Source of the DNA: Moraxellaceae bacterium AER2_44_116
GTDB lineage: Bacteria; Pseudomonadota; Gammaproteobacteria; Pseudomonadales; Moraxellaceae
Assembly (NCBI GenBank): GCA_006546595.1
Contig: VIAD01000010.1
Location: forward strand, 51,509-115,508
Direction of reading: 5' to 3'
DNA length: 64,000 nucleotides
In this document: positions 1 to 9,299 of the stretch, one piece after another
How the letters are laid out: every line of letters begins with the position of its first letter
Numbering within the stretch: the stretch's first letter is position 1
Translations under genes and position numbers: made by a program
The notes under the pieces: model-generated
The model's database searches: none
Seen by the model: the letters and a program-made list of their open reading frames with translations, nothing else
Told to the model about the DNA's origin: nothing

Positions 1-918
1 ATTGGTCAAAAAAGAGCAGAAAAGTCTTTGCAACTTAATCGCATGGTATTAGAAAAAGGCATGATTCAAATAAATGAGCTTGAGCAAGGTAACAGTGGAT
101 TTTCTCATTCAGATTACTTATTGGTTAAATCCCCGTGTAGTCTTGCGAATCAACAACAAGGTGTCATGACACTTTATCTCGAAACAGGTCACTTCAAACA
201 TCGCATGAGAATGGTACAGGAAGCGGAAATTCGTTATCAAAATCTGGCGAGGAATCTACTATCAACTCAAGATAATGAACGAGCAGCATTGGCTCGTGAG
301 CTTCATGACGGTTTAGGGCAAGCGTTAATTGCATTGAAAATATACAGTTTTAATGCGTCTATGCAAACCAATATCAGTGATATCAAAGCAACAATGATGG
401 CAACATTACCACTTTTTGACGACGCTATTGAAACCGTACGTGCCATTACGGGGGGCTTGCACCCACGATTACTACGCGAATTAGGCTTTAAAAAAGCGAT
501 TGATGCGTTGATACAGCAATTGATTCCTCAAGTTAGCATTCAGATTGAGTTACACGTCACAGAAAACATCAATGAAGTGTCTAAAGAAATTGAATATGCC
601 TGTTATCGTATTGCTCAGGAAGCCTTAAATAATGCCATCAAACACAGCTCGGCAAAAACTGTTTTTATTGAACTGAGTTTAGAGCGAGAGTTTTTGCAGT
701 TGATTATCAGTGATAATGGACAGGGGTTTAACATTAACACACCAAACACGGGAGAACGGCTAAGTTTAGGTTTACTCAGCATGAAAGAAAGAGCAAAAAT
801 TTCTGGTGGTGAGTTGACTATGACTTCACGTATTGATGTGGGGACACGCATCAACGCTGTTTGGCGAATTTCTAGACATGGAGGCGATTATGCCGAAAAT
901 AACAATTTTAATTGCTGA
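1..918 (+). CDS. Sensor histidine kinase, NarL/DegS type, 5'-truncated
   Basis: The reading frame is open from base 1, so the N-terminus lies outside the window. The first residues (IGQKRAEKSL) resemble the helical linker that often follows a PAS or GAF domain. A HisKA_3 dimerisation box follows (ERAALARELHDGLGQAL) with the phospho-accepting His encoded at 304-306. Then comes a HATPase_c domain with an N box (EALNNAIKHS), DNGQGF and GLLSMKERA. The input domain cannot be identified; because a heme oxygenase lies two genes downstream, a phytochrome-like input is possible but unseen. The 3' end overlaps the response regulator by 29 bases, so the two form a two-component pair. The enzyme would autophosphorylate on His and pass phosphate to the regulator. 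Confidence 0.88.
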   Translation: MGQKRAEKSLQLNRMVLEKGMIQINELEQGNSGFSHSDYLLVKSPCSLANQQQGVMTLYLETGHFKHRMRMVQEAEIRYQNLARNLLSTQDNERAALARELHDGLGQALIALKIYSFNASMQTNISDIKATMMATLPLFDDAIETVRAITGGLHPRLLRELGFKKAIDALIQQLIPQVSIQIELHVTENINEVSKEIEYACYRIAQEALNNAIKHSSAKTVFIELSLEREFLQLIISDNGQGFNINTPNTGERLSLGLLSMKERAKISGGELTMTSRIDVGTRINAVWRISRHGGDYAENNNFNC

Positions 919-1531
919 TGATCATCAACTGATTCGTAAAGGCTTACGGATATTATTACAAAGTCAAGAACAGTTTGAGGTGATCGGTGAGGCCGAAAAC
1001 GGCATAGCTCTCTTGCAATGTTTACAAAAAATACGGCCAGATATTATTCTGCTTGATATTTCTATGCCTGATATGACAGGTTTAGAAGTGGCTCAACAGA
1101 TTCAATTGCAGACGCATTCACCGCATATTTTATTACTGACGATGTATAACACACTCGCGTATATTGAAGAGGCTTTGCTGTTAGGCGTTTCGGGATATGT
1201 GTTGAAAGATGCCGCTCCACACGAGTTGTTTATTGCCATAGAAACAATTATGCGTGGCGAGGTTTATTTGAGTCCTGCTATTTCTGCACAGATCATGAAA
1301 GGTTTTCAGCAGAAAACGCCAAAATCATCGGCGGATCAATTATTAACGCAAAGGCAGTTAGAGGTTCTTAGACTTGTCGCTAAAGGGTGTTCAAGTAAAG
1401 AAATAGCTCGAGAGTTGAGCATCTCTATCAAAACCATAGAAACACATCGTAGTCAAATCATGCAGCGTCTAGATATACATAATATGACGGGCTTAGTTCG
1501 TTATGCTGTGAAAATGGGCTTGGTTGATTAG
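890..1531 (+). CDS. NarL/FixJ-family response regulator
   Basis: This 213-residue two-domain regulator has a receiver with the acidic pair D10-D11, phospho-acceptor D56 (IILLDISMPD) and the conserved Lys in GYVLKDA. A LuxR-type helix-turn-helix follows near residues 148-210 (LTQRQLEVLRLVAKG, SIKTIETHRSQIMQRL). The ATG at 890 is chosen because GGAGG lies just upstream and the protein then begins with the usual MPKITILIADDH; the frame is open further upstream only inside the kinase gene. It is a DNA-binding transcription factor controlled by the kinase that overlaps it. Its targets are not visible; the heme oxygenase downstream is an obvious candidate. An intrinsic terminator follows. Confidence 0.93.
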   Translation: MPKITILIADDHQLIRKGLRILLQSQEQFEVIGEAENGIALLQCLQKIRPDIILLDISMPDMTGLEVAQQIQLQTHSPHILLLTMYNTLAYIEEALLLGVSGYVLKDAAPHELFIAIETIMRGEVYLSPAISAQIMKGFQQKTPKSSADQLLTQRQLEVLRLVAKGCSSKEIARELSISIKTIETHRSQIMQRLDIHNMTGLVRYAVKMGLVD

Positions 1532-1543
1532 TTATATCAGGGG

Positions 1544-1571
1544 AAACCCTGAGTCTCTCTCAGGGTTTTAT
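1544..1571 (+). terminator. Intrinsic terminator after the two-component pair
   Basis: A perfect 10-bp stem, AAACCCTGAG (1544-1553) with CTCAGGGTTT (1559-1568), encloses a 5-base loop and ends in T residues. It separates the kinase/regulator pair from the heme oxygenase gene. Confidence 0.85.
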
Positions 1572-1663
1572 TGCGGTATTACCTCAGTGCTCAACCCGAT
1601 AGTTCCCTAAAGTGCTTATCACTACACTCGTGAAAACATGATCAAGTGCGTAAGGATAAAGCA

Positions 1664-2281
1664 ATGGAAACTACTACGATCTCTAGAACAGCACGTCATC
1701 AACAAACAGCGTTACCCATACGCAGCTTGTTAAAAAACTCAACAAATGAGCTGCATAACCAGCTTGATAGTCACCCCGCATTAAAGCGTTTGTTGTCTCC
1801 TAGTGCCACTCCTGCTGAAGTCAGTTATGCCTTAAGTGGTTTTTACATGGCCTACCATCAGCTACGTCAGCAAGGCGTTTTAACCGCTTGGGCGCATTTA
1901 CCCAATGTGGGTTATGAGCAATTACCCTATACCTTGTGGTTAACTGCTGATTTAACGCGACTCGGTGGCCGCACTCCTAAACCCATTGCATGTCAACAAC
2001 GTATTCCTATGCACAGTGAGGCCGCTTTGCTGGGTGGTTTGTATGTGTTGTTAGGCTCGGTGATGGGGTCAGCACGTATTGCGAATATTTTGGCAAGTAG
2101 TGAATATGCACAAGTTCGTGAAATAAATTTTTTTCGTCGCTCGGCAGAAAGTCTAGCACATTTTCGCGCACTCATTGACCAACTGGAAAAAGTGATTGTG
2201 ACCGCCGCTGAACGTAAAGAGTGTTTGGCTGCTGCGGAAGCTGTTTTTATGCTGTTTATTGAAAGTTTTCAAGCGGTTTAA
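1664..2281 (+). CDS. Heme oxygenase (BphO/HO-like), biliverdin-forming
   Basis: This 205-residue protein is expected to open heme oxidatively to biliverdin, CO and Fe2+, using electrons from ferredoxin or another reductase. The proximal heme ligand is probably H31 in ELHNQLD. The distal helix carries the family glycine motif (LGGLYVLLGSVMGSARI, G131 and G135). Length and motif spacing fit the bacterial BphO/HO family. The ATG at 1664 has AAGGA seven bases upstream; an in-frame GTG at 1646 is less likely. It may have its own transcript, since a terminator lies before it. Bilin-related genes (ferredoxin, phycobiliprotein-like protein, PcyA-fold protein) follow on the same strand, so biliverdin made here is the likely ligand or substrate of that cluster. 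Confidence 0.82.
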   Translation: METTTISRTARHQQTALPIRSLLKNSTNELHNQLDSHPALKRLLSPSATPAEVSYALSGFYMAYHQLRQQGVLTAWAHLPNVGYEQLPYTLWLTADLTRLGGRTPKPIACQQRIPMHSEAALLGGLYVLLGSVMGSARIANILASSEYAQVREINFFRRSAESLAHFRALIDQLEKVIVTAAERKECLAAAEAVFMLFIESFQAV

Positions 2282-2349
2282 TCAACGCGTTTATGTGGAA
2301 GTTTGTCTTAGGATGAGCTTCGGTTTAGATGCAATTAGATTGATTAAGT

Positions 2350-3993
2350 ATGGGTGAAACTTTGCAAACATTAGTACTTGATAATTCACATAACCTATCA
2401 CTTTCAACGTTGTTTGAGAGTGATCGGATCACACTTGTAGAGTTTGATACGGTCAACTCCGTGGTAAATATCTTTAATCAATTGTTTAACGGTTATTGCA
2501 ACACATTGGCACTTGCAGATTTTTTAGTGCTATTTAATGACATCGATACGGAGAATATCGTCACCACGCTTGAGCATTTCACGGAGTACACATCGCCGTC
2601 TTCAGCTATTGTTGATGTAAGTCGTTCTATTTTATCGGATGCAGGCTTTCATATTTTCTTTCAAAAAAACACTGAAAATCATATTTTTCTGTTCTTTACT
2701 GACACGAGTGGTCTATTAATTAACAACGAAAAAATGGTGTATTTAACGCAGCATGATGAAGTAACGGGGCTGTTAAATTGGCGAGGTTTTAGCAGTGCAT
2801 TGAGTCAAGTGCTAGCTACTAATGAGGACGACGATGCCACGTTAGTTGTTTTGCAAATTAATGAGTTAAGTGGATTATTAGAAACGCACGGAAAATATAA
2901 AACAAACTTATTATTGAGTCAGGTTGCACTTCGTTTACAAGCCTATTTTCAGGGTAATACGCCATTGTGTTATCACGATTGTGGTGAGTTTTGTTTGTTA
3001 CGGTTGAATAATAGTCAGTCTGATATGGCTAGTATATTGCGTGAATCCTTAATGTATCTTCAAGAGCCATACCTCATTGATACAGAAATTTATTTTTGTC
3101 GAATAAATATAGGATATACGTTAATTAGTGCGGTTTCAGACCTGAAATTTTCTTTACAGAAAGCGCGTTTAGCATTAAATACATCAAATAATAATAAGTT
3201 TCAGTTTAGTTCATTTAGTGAAAGAAAGAATAATATAAATTGCCATAATAAATTAATAAAAAGCCTAGAGAGTGAATCAGGTGATTTATTTATTAAATTG
3301 CAGCCTATTTTTCATTGTGATGGTTTTACATTGACGGGGTTTGAAATATTTTCTAGGTTTATGAGTGATGATAATGAACTGACAGCAGCCCAATTCATTG
3401 GTTTACTCCGAGATGAAAAAGACATTGTCCTATTTACTGAATGGATGATTAATGAAGTGATTTTGTTAGGAGATAAATTATCATCACTATTTTTACAATA
3501 TTTATCGTTACATGTGAACTTTTCAGGTATTTCGTTGGTACAAAAATTTTGGTTCTTGCCGCGCTTGTCAAAATTAAGGCAGTCACTCAAGAGAAAGAAT
3601 ATTGATTTGGTTGTTGAGATTGACGAGTCAGAAATTTTCAACATTTCCAAACCGATATTTATCAACTTTTGTGCCAATTTAGATAAAGAAAATATAAAGC
3701 TTTGTATTGATAATTTTGGTGAGTACGGAGCATTAAAAACAGCCCAAGAAGTTAAAGTTCATAGTGTAAAAATTGACAGTTCTTTCCTTTGTCCAGATCA
3801 CAAAAAAAATACACTCCGACATTTTGTGGATTATATGCATGAGGCCAATGTATTGGTTTATGCCAAAGGGATAGAAAACTTGCTTGAAAAGCAACAATGG
3901 CAAGAGGTGGGTATTGACGCATTACAGGGATTTGCCATAGGTACACCATTAACAGCCAATGATTTATCTTCTTTCCTCATTGCTATGCCTTGA
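2350..3993 (+). CDS. Degenerate GGDEF-EAL protein, probably catalytically inactive
   Basis: The protein has 547 residues. The N-terminal ~125 residues are an unrecognised, perhaps sensory, region. A GGDEF-like domain follows (HDEVTGLLNWRGF), but its signature is HDCGEF instead of GGDEF, so diguanylate cyclase activity is unlikely. The C-terminal EAL-like domain (about 315-547) has GFEIFSRF in place of the EAL motif and DNFG in place of DDFG, while keeping VNFS, VEIDESE, VKIDSSF and LQGFAIGTPL. I infer a non-enzymatic c-di-GMP receptor or protein-interaction module. No signal peptide or membrane segment is obvious. No strong ribosome site precedes the ATG. The stop lies 26 bases before the next start, so it may belong to the bilin-cluster operon. 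Confidence 0.75.
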   Translation: MGETLQTLVLDNSHNLSLSTLFESDRITLVEFDTVNSVVNIFNQLFNGYCNTLALADFLVLFNDIDTENIVTTLEHFTEYTSPSSAIVDVSRSILSDAGFHIFFQKNTENHIFLFFTDTSGLLINNEKMVYLTQHDEVTGLLNWRGFSSALSQVLATNEDDDATLVVLQINELSGLLETHGKYKTNLLLSQVALRLQAYFQGNTPLCYHDCGEFCLLRLNNSQSDMASILRESLMYLQEPYLIDTEIYFCRINIGYTLISAVSDLKFSLQKARLALNTSNNNKFQFSSFSERKNNINCHNKLIKSLESESGDLFIKLQPIFHCDGFTLTGFEIFSRFMSDDNELTAAQFIGLLRDEKDIVLFTEWMINEVILLGDKLSSLFLQYLSLHVNFSGISLVQKFWFLPRLSKLRQSLKRKNIDLVVEIDESEIFNISKPIFINFCANLDKENIKLCIDNFGEYGALKTAQEVKVHSVKIDSSFLCPDHKKNTLRHFVDYMHEANVLVYAKGIENLLEKQQWQEVGIDALQGFAIGTPLTANDLSSFLIAMP

Positions 3994-4019
3994 GTAATAC
4001 AATAATAGGAATCTACGTC

Positions 4020-7000
4020 ATGCACGCAAAAGTCTTTAATAAAATTTTTTCACAAGATAATGAACTGACAAAACTACTTTCTGGCGGCACAAAAATAGTT
4101 ATTGCTGAAGGATTAAAACGTCAACACGAAGAATTGCTAACCTGTTTTATTAATAGTGAAGAATTAATGTCATTTTTTGAGGGTGATAAATCAGTATATA
4201 TACAAAATATCTCCAAGTTGTTAGATTTGTTTATTTCAGCAATAACAAATGCAGAATCATTAAACGGTGGACAAGGCGGTCTTCTTTCTATAGTGCAATT
4301 AGTGGGTGGTTTTGAAAGTTTTCACCAGCGTTTGGTAAAATTAATTGCACCTGAAAATATAAGGAGTTTTATCTCATTAGCTTTGTTATATACTAAAAGT
4401 ATTATTGGAGAGCGTAAATATACTCTCTGTACTCAAAGTGCGGATATAATAATGACTCATTTTGAGTTGAAAGAGCAAAAATTTAATTATATTAAAAATA
4501 TTGACGAGATGGCAAAAACAATTTCCGAGGAAATTGTTCAAATTAATAGTAATCGTCAGTGGAAAGTCAGTGGCTCAAAACTTGAATTATGCTTGAAAAA
4601 CTTCTTAAGTAAGTGGTTAAAAGAAGAAGTAGAAGAGCCATTAATGCATGAGGTTTCGTATTGTACTTTTTTTATTAAAGAAATATTAGTTAATATAAAT
4701 GCCGAAGCGAAGTTTTGGGAGTTGTTGTTATTAAAACTGGAAAGAGCATTAATACGGTGTAGTTATGCGGTTAGCTCAGCCACAGAAGCATTATTAGTGA
4801 GCGTTGATCGTTTTGATTTTATTGATTTACTGTGTAATCGTTATCAAAAATATCTCAGTCCTCTTGCGCCAATAGATACGCTTATTTTTGTTCGTCTGGT
4901 ATTGGATGCTAAAAGTGATAGTGTGTTTGCACAGCGTTGGATGCAGTCTATTAATTTAGAGGGTATTTCGGAGTTAGGTCTTAACCAAGAACAGTTACAT
5001 AATTTTGGACAGGATTTAATTGAGGCATTACGTGAAGAGTGCGAGCGTGTGCAATTAGACTGGCTCAACATGGCCATCCAATATTTCAAAAATATTATCA
5101 GAGCATCCCAAGAAGCGCCTGAGTTAATCAGACGTTTATCGCCAGAGTTTGAATCTTTTGTCACTAAAATTTCTGAAGGTACAACTGACGCCTCTGGCGG
5201 GAAACGATTATTACTGCAACTTTCTGGTGTGTTTTTAGAATGTCATTATGCCACATTATTAACATCAGATAAGATAGCGGCCAAAGGACGTGTTCGCCAA
5301 CGCTTAGTCAGTTATTTAATGTACGAGCGTGATGCGGTCATTTGGAAAAAATATAAGCAAATCAGTTTGACACTGTCTCAAATTGATATTGTCGAACATA
5401 GTACCTTGTTAAATATGACTCAAGTACGCCCATTATTGCAGGAAGTGGATGTTATCTTTGCCGATCAATTCCGTATTCCTTTGGTTTGGTGGCCGAATGA
5501 GTTGGGTCTATCGTCATTTGTTCATCCTAGTCACGGCTGTCGAGAAAGTGACTTAGTTTTATTATTGACTCAATTAGCTGTTTATAAAAAACTTCATGGT
5601 CTGCGTGCGATTAATCAGCTAGTGAAATGGTTGGGTGATTGGTTAGCACTAGATCAAAAGCCAACTTCTTACTCCCAACTACGCAAAACAATTGCCTCCG
5701 TACATGATGCCTTGGCGGCATATCCTACATTGAGTGATTTGACAAAAATTCTAGGTCAGTTACTTGCTCGTCTGTGTGAGTGTACGGCATCAAAGAACAT
5801 TCCGCTTGCTGTTGAGTCGATTGTAGAAAATACGATGGTCTGTGGCATGAGCCATTTTGCCACCGTACTACGAGAGCATCCAGAATGGATGCCGTCAGGT
5901 GGTAATGAACGGGCATGGCAATTGAGTGTGGTTGATAATAGATGGTTATTATTACGTCTCAGTGCAGTTTATCGTTCGGGCTTTAGTGAGCCAGCTAGTG
6001 CGTTGAGTTGGTGGTGGTCAGTAGGAGTGGGTAAATATATTCGTCGCTTACCGCGTCAACTGATTAGTGCTAATTTGGATGCCTTATCACAAGCATTATT
6101 TGATGACTTGTCGAGTGATGAAGCTTTATCGGTACTTAATTTGATTAAATCGTTATATCGCACCAGTTTTGGAATTGATGCGGATATTAATCAGGGCAGT
6201 CCTGCGGTTTTTGTGCCGTGCTTAATGCAAGGTAAAATATGGCGACAGGTATTTACCAGCTCTAACATGAAAGGGCTAATGTTTAGTCAGCATCATAAAG
6301 CCATCGCTAAAGCAGCTCCGCCATTACTTGAAATTGTGGCTGCTAATGTGTCAATGCTATTGGCGCAGTGTGGCGATGAAGAATATATTTGGCGGCGACT
6401 ATTACCTAGTTTTTACGCGCTGATAGAAGTGAATGGTACGTATGCTGTTGAGCGATCATGGTGTGAGTGGCAACGTAACATTAGCCAACGTTTGCCTACA
6501 GGCGCGGCGACCTTTTGGTTGATGGTATTAGCGCGTGGGCTTGAGACCATGCGTCAAATTGGCCTTTCGTATCAACTCAAAAAGCATAGTGAACAAGTCC
6601 GCGAATATATGGCAGTTAGAATTGCCGATGAGCGCATACAAATACAAGAAGCGGCGGGACTGCGCTCAAATCAATTATCTACTTTGTTACGTCATGTCAC
6701 GCTTTGTTTAATGAGTCAAGTGCCAACCTTGGCAGCACTTAACATTGCCCGATATTTGGTGATGGAAGCGAATGAGAAGTTTAGCTTTTCGACGAAAACG
6801 TGGCGGTTATTATGGCTAGGTTTGGATGAGTCATTACGTCCTCATTTAGATAGTTCAGAAAGCCAAGCACTTGATTGCTGGACAAGCCAATGCTTATCGT
6901 TGTGTGATTTTTTACCCGCTATTCAAGACTTTACCAAAGAAATATTAACCAATGAACAGATGGTTTTTGCCGATAGCTATGATGAGGAAATGCTATGGCG

Positions 7001-8099
7001 CGAAGCGGTCAGTGGTATTGTTGCTGCGGCTTTAACGCCAAACGCAGCTCCCTATACAGGTCAATTAGTGACACAGCGGTTGGTCTTGAGTTGCTCTATA
7101 TTTCATAAAGAAACGCCAGCAACATGGAACGAAAGACGTTTGTCGCTTGAGCGTGCCTATGAAATGATTAAACAACCCATTTTGCGTGGACGTTTGTCGG
7201 ATAGGCATAGTCAAATTGCTACCTCACTGTTTAATCGTGAGCGTTTATTAGAGTCCGGGGATTTAGAGCCAACCCATCAATACAGTTTAATGTTGTCGGC
7301 TGCACCTTGGGCAAAAACGGTTTGGAGTTTTGCTTCATTATCTCGTCAAATGGATGAGGGACGGACGGGGGCAAGTTATGATGATTCAATCATTGCGAAT
7401 ATCACGCGAGATGTGCCTCCCAACAGTACCCTTGTTGCCACCATGAAAGAGCAGATGAAAGTTGCACTGAGTTATGAGGTTGGGACAGAACTTATTCGTA
7501 AAAAATGGCTGTCTCAGCAAACCTTGATGTTAACGCCAGAGCAAAGCCTTTGCTTAAATCAATTGGTACAACTCATTCCTTTGCAGGAGGTGTTGCCCGC
7601 TGTTCTGATTAGGCAACAAGTCGCTCAAGTTTTAGCATTTGGTTTTTCAGGGGTAAAAGCAGACAGTGTTATTGAGTACATTGCTCTGTTTTTTGAAGGT
7701 GTCAAAAAGCAACCCTTAGCAACACAATTATCAATATTGGCGATTGAGCGTATGCAAGAGCATTGTACTAACATCATCTGCTCAGGGCGTATGTTGTCAC
7801 AACGGGTCAATATCACGAAAGCGATTAAATTAGAGCATGGTTCTGAGATAAAAACTGAATTTATAGAAATGTGTATGGCGCATTGGGCGGTTTTTATACG
7901 TAGCTATCATGCTGACATGGAAAATCGTCGTGCAGGTGAAATTCTGAAAGCGGAAGTTTTTCATCAGGATTGGTCGGTAGCAAGAAAATATATGAGTTTG
8001 GTAATTCAGCAACTGTTAAAACAAGTATCTCCAAATGAACAAAAACTGCTGAATGATTTTTCAACGTCTTCGTTGGGTAGTCATGAGGTAACAGTATGA
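4020..8099 (+). CDS. Very large protein of unknown function (1359 aa), first gene of the bilin-like cluster
   Basis: I recognise no family. The protein is predicted cytosolic, with no signal peptide or clear membrane segment. Its composition is rich in Leu, Ile, Glu and Gln, suggesting a mostly helical, HEAT-like or scaffold architecture; tryptophan clusters occur near residue 490 (PLVWWPNELG) and residue 665 (LSWWWSVG). The ATG at 4020 is chosen because AGGA lies about 9 bases upstream; the frame extends to a TTG at 3990 that overlaps the previous stop. The stop overlaps the ferredoxin start (ATGA), so the two are translationally coupled. Its position at the head of a ferredoxin/V4R/phycobiliprotein-like operon suggests a platform or partner for those proteins, which is inference only. 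Confidence 0.85.
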   Translation: MHAKVFNKIFSQDNELTKLLSGGTKIVIAEGLKRQHEELLTCFINSEELMSFFEGDKSVYIQNISKLLDLFISAITNAESLNGGQGGLLSIVQLVGGFESFHQRLVKLIAPENIRSFISLALLYTKSIIGERKYTLCTQSADIIMTHFELKEQKFNYIKNIDEMAKTISEEIVQINSNRQWKVSGSKLELCLKNFLSKWLKEEVEEPLMHEVSYCTFFIKEILVNINAEAKFWELLLLKLERALIRCSYAVSSATEALLVSVDRFDFIDLLCNRYQKYLSPLAPIDTLIFVRLVLDAKSDSVFAQRWMQSINLEGISELGLNQEQLHNFGQDLIEALREECERVQLDWLNMAIQYFKNIIRASQEAPELIRRLSPEFESFVTKISEGTTDASGGKRLLLQLSGVFLECHYATLLTSDKIAAKGRVRQRLVSYLMYERDAVIWKKYKQISLTLSQIDIVEHSTLLNMTQVRPLLQEVDVIFADQFRIPLVWWPNELGLSSFVHPSHGCRESDLVLLLTQLAVYKKLHGLRAINQLVKWLGDWLALDQKPTSYSQLRKTIASVHDALAAYPTLSDLTKILGQLLARLCECTASKNIPLAVESIVENTMVCGMSHFATVLREHPEWMPSGGNERAWQLSVVDNRWLLLRLSAVYRSGFSEPASALSWWWSVGVGKYIRRLPRQLISANLDALSQALFDDLSSDEALSVLNLIKSLYRTSFGIDADINQGSPAVFVPCLMQGKIWRQVFTSSNMKGLMFSQHHKAIAKAAPPLLEIVAANVSMLLAQCGDEEYIWRRLLPSFYALIEVNGTYAVERSWCEWQRNISQRLPTGAATFWLMVLARGLETMRQIGLSYQLKKHSEQVREYMAVRIADERIQIQEAAGLRSNQLSTLLRHVTLCLMSQVPTLAALNIARYLVMEANEKFSFSTKTWRLLWLGLDESLRPHLDSSESQALDCWTSQCLSLCDFLPAIQDFTKEILTNEQMVFADSYDEEMLWREAVSGIVAAALTPNAAPYTGQLVTQRLVLSCSIFHKETPATWNERRLSLERAYEMIKQPILRGRLSDRHSQIATSLFNRERLLESGDLEPTHQYSLMLSAAPWAKTVWSFASLSRQMDEGRTGASYDDSIIANITRDVPPNSTLVATMKEQMKVALSYEVGTELIRKKWLSQQTLMLTPEQSLCLNQLVQLIPLQEVLPAVLIRQQVAQVLAFGFSGVKADSVIEYIALFFEGVKKQPLATQLSILAIERMQEHCTNIICSGRMLSQRVNITKAIKLEHGSEIKTEFIEMCMAHWAVFIRSYHADMENRRAGEILKAEVFHQDWSVARKYMSLVIQQLLKQVSPNEQKLLNDFSTSSLGSHEVTV

Positions 8100-8581
8100 A
8101 AAGTGTCACTTTCAGTGCGGATAACAAGCAAGCGATTATACAAACGCAAGAGCGTTTATTAGATGCGTTGTTAGTACGGGACATTGAAGTAAAAATGCTG
8201 TGCAAAGGGCGAGGGATGTGTGCCACTTGCCATGTGTATGTCACCAAAAATCCTCACTCTCTAACGCCAATGACCGATAGAGAAAAATTGACATTGTCGG
8301 TATTAACAGGTGCTCAACCAAATAGTCGTCTTGCGTGTCAAGCACATGTATTAGGAGATGGTGTTGAGGTTAGTTTGCCAAACGGCTTGTATATTGAGTC
8401 CTTTTCAGACATTGAAGCTTTAATTGGTAAGCGCACAACTCAGCCGATTTTGCATCCTGTAACGGGTCGAGTATTAATACAAGAAAAAAAGATTATTACG
8501 CGTTCGGCAATTACTGAGTTACGCAATGTTGATGTGGATATTCAGCAATTATCTTTAGAGCGCAGTAAATTAAATAACTAA
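8096..8581 (+). CDS. 2Fe-2S ferredoxin with C-terminal extension
   Basis: This 161-residue protein has an N-terminal 2Fe-2S domain with ligands C36, C42, C45 and C81 (LCKGRGMCATC, then RLACQAHV). The C-x5-C-x2-C spacing matches adrenodoxin- and chlorosome-type ferredoxins more than plant-type PetF. The last ~60 residues form an extension I do not recognise. The start overlaps the stop of the giant gene. Heme oxygenases and bilin reductases both need a low-potential one-electron donor, so this ferredoxin plausibly serves the heme oxygenase at 1664 and the PcyA-fold protein at 14236. The iron-sulfur assignment is clear; the partner assignment is inferred from context. Confidence 0.9.
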   Translation: MKSVTFSADNKQAIIQTQERLLDALLVRDIEVKMLCKGRGMCATCHVYVTKNPHSLTPMTDREKLTLSVLTGAQPNSRLACQAHVLGDGVEVSLPNGLYIESFSDIEALIGKRTTQPILHPVTGRVLIQEKKIITRSAITELRNVDVDIQQLSLERSKLNN

Positions 8582-8600
8582 TGAGCAGAGGGACGATAAC

Positions 8601-9290
8601 ATGACCGAATATAATACGTCTTACGACCCCATTGATCCTGTGGATGGTGGCTTTAGAGGCTATCATAACTACTTTGTTTCTGAAGAGTTTTTCAGTTACG
8701 AAGAAGAAAAAGGGGCGATTTTTTTACGAGATGGTCAACGAGCCGCTAAAGTGACAGATGCCTTTATCAATAGTTTACATTTAGGTATTGAAGAAGAGGT
8801 AGGAGCAGCTAGCGCATTGATGATGTATCAATGTGGTTATGCTTGGGGCTTGCAAGATATGAAGCGTTTTGCCGCGAGAATGCGCCAAGAATTTGGTGGC
8901 GGGAAGCGTGATATTTGGCAAATGCATACGCGTTTTGTCTTTGAATGTTGGTGGTGGCCGCTCACGATTATGGGTTTTGGTGCGTGGAGTTTAGATTTAT
9001 CGTTTTTAGATAAAGGTTTGACGGTCATTGAAATTCGTAACTCTGCTGTTGCACGTTCAATGAAATTGCTTGGCAAGCCCGTTTGTCATTTGTATGCAGG
9101 GATGTTTGCGGGAGTATTTAGCTTTTATGATCGTAAAGAACGAGAGTGTATTGAGATTCAATGTTATTCAATGGGTAACGATGTCTGTAAATTTTTAGTG
9201 GGAGATAAGCAACGTATTAATGCTGCTGAGTTTTGGCGACAAGAAGGTGCGAGTGCAACGGAAATTCTCAGCCACTTAGAAAGTGAATAG
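8601..9290 (+). CDS. V4R (4-vinyl reductase-like) domain protein, cysteine-containing
   Basis: This 229-residue protein has a C-terminal V4R domain at about 150-215, with GKPVCHLYAGMFAGVFSFY followed by ECIEIQCYSMGNDVCKFLVG. The Cys residues and the SMGxDxCxF pattern are typical of the domain, which binds small hydrophobic molecules or tetrapyrrole-type ligands in other proteins (BchJ, XylR/DmpR sensors). The N-terminal ~80 residues contain a helical region (GIEEEVGAASALMMYQCGYAWG) that precedes V4R domains in this family. GAGGGA lies 8 bases before the ATG. It is the first of two V4R proteins flanking a phycobiliprotein-like gene. A bilin- or porphyrin-binding role is inferred. Confidence 0.82.
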   Translation: MTEYNTSYDPIDPVDGGFRGYHNYFVSEEFFSYEEEKGAIFLRDGQRAAKVTDAFINSLHLGIEEEVGAASALMMYQCGYAWGLQDMKRFAARMRQEFGGGKRDIWQMHTRFVFECWWWPLTIMGFGAWSLDLSFLDKGLTVIEIRNSAVARSMKLLGKPVCHLYAGMFAGVFSFYDRKERECIEIQCYSMGNDVCKFLVGDKQRINAAEFWRQEGASATEILSHLESE

Positions 9291-9299
9291 GGGACAGCT

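Noticed and set aside
2350..3993. Active diguanylate cyclase/phosphodiesterase
   Set aside because: GGDEF is HDCGEF and EAL is EIF with DNFG for DDFG, so catalytic activity is not supported.
7625..8247. Several minus-strand frames around the end of the 1359-residue gene and the ferredoxin
   Set aside because: They lie opposite well-supported genes and show no domain or conserved pattern.
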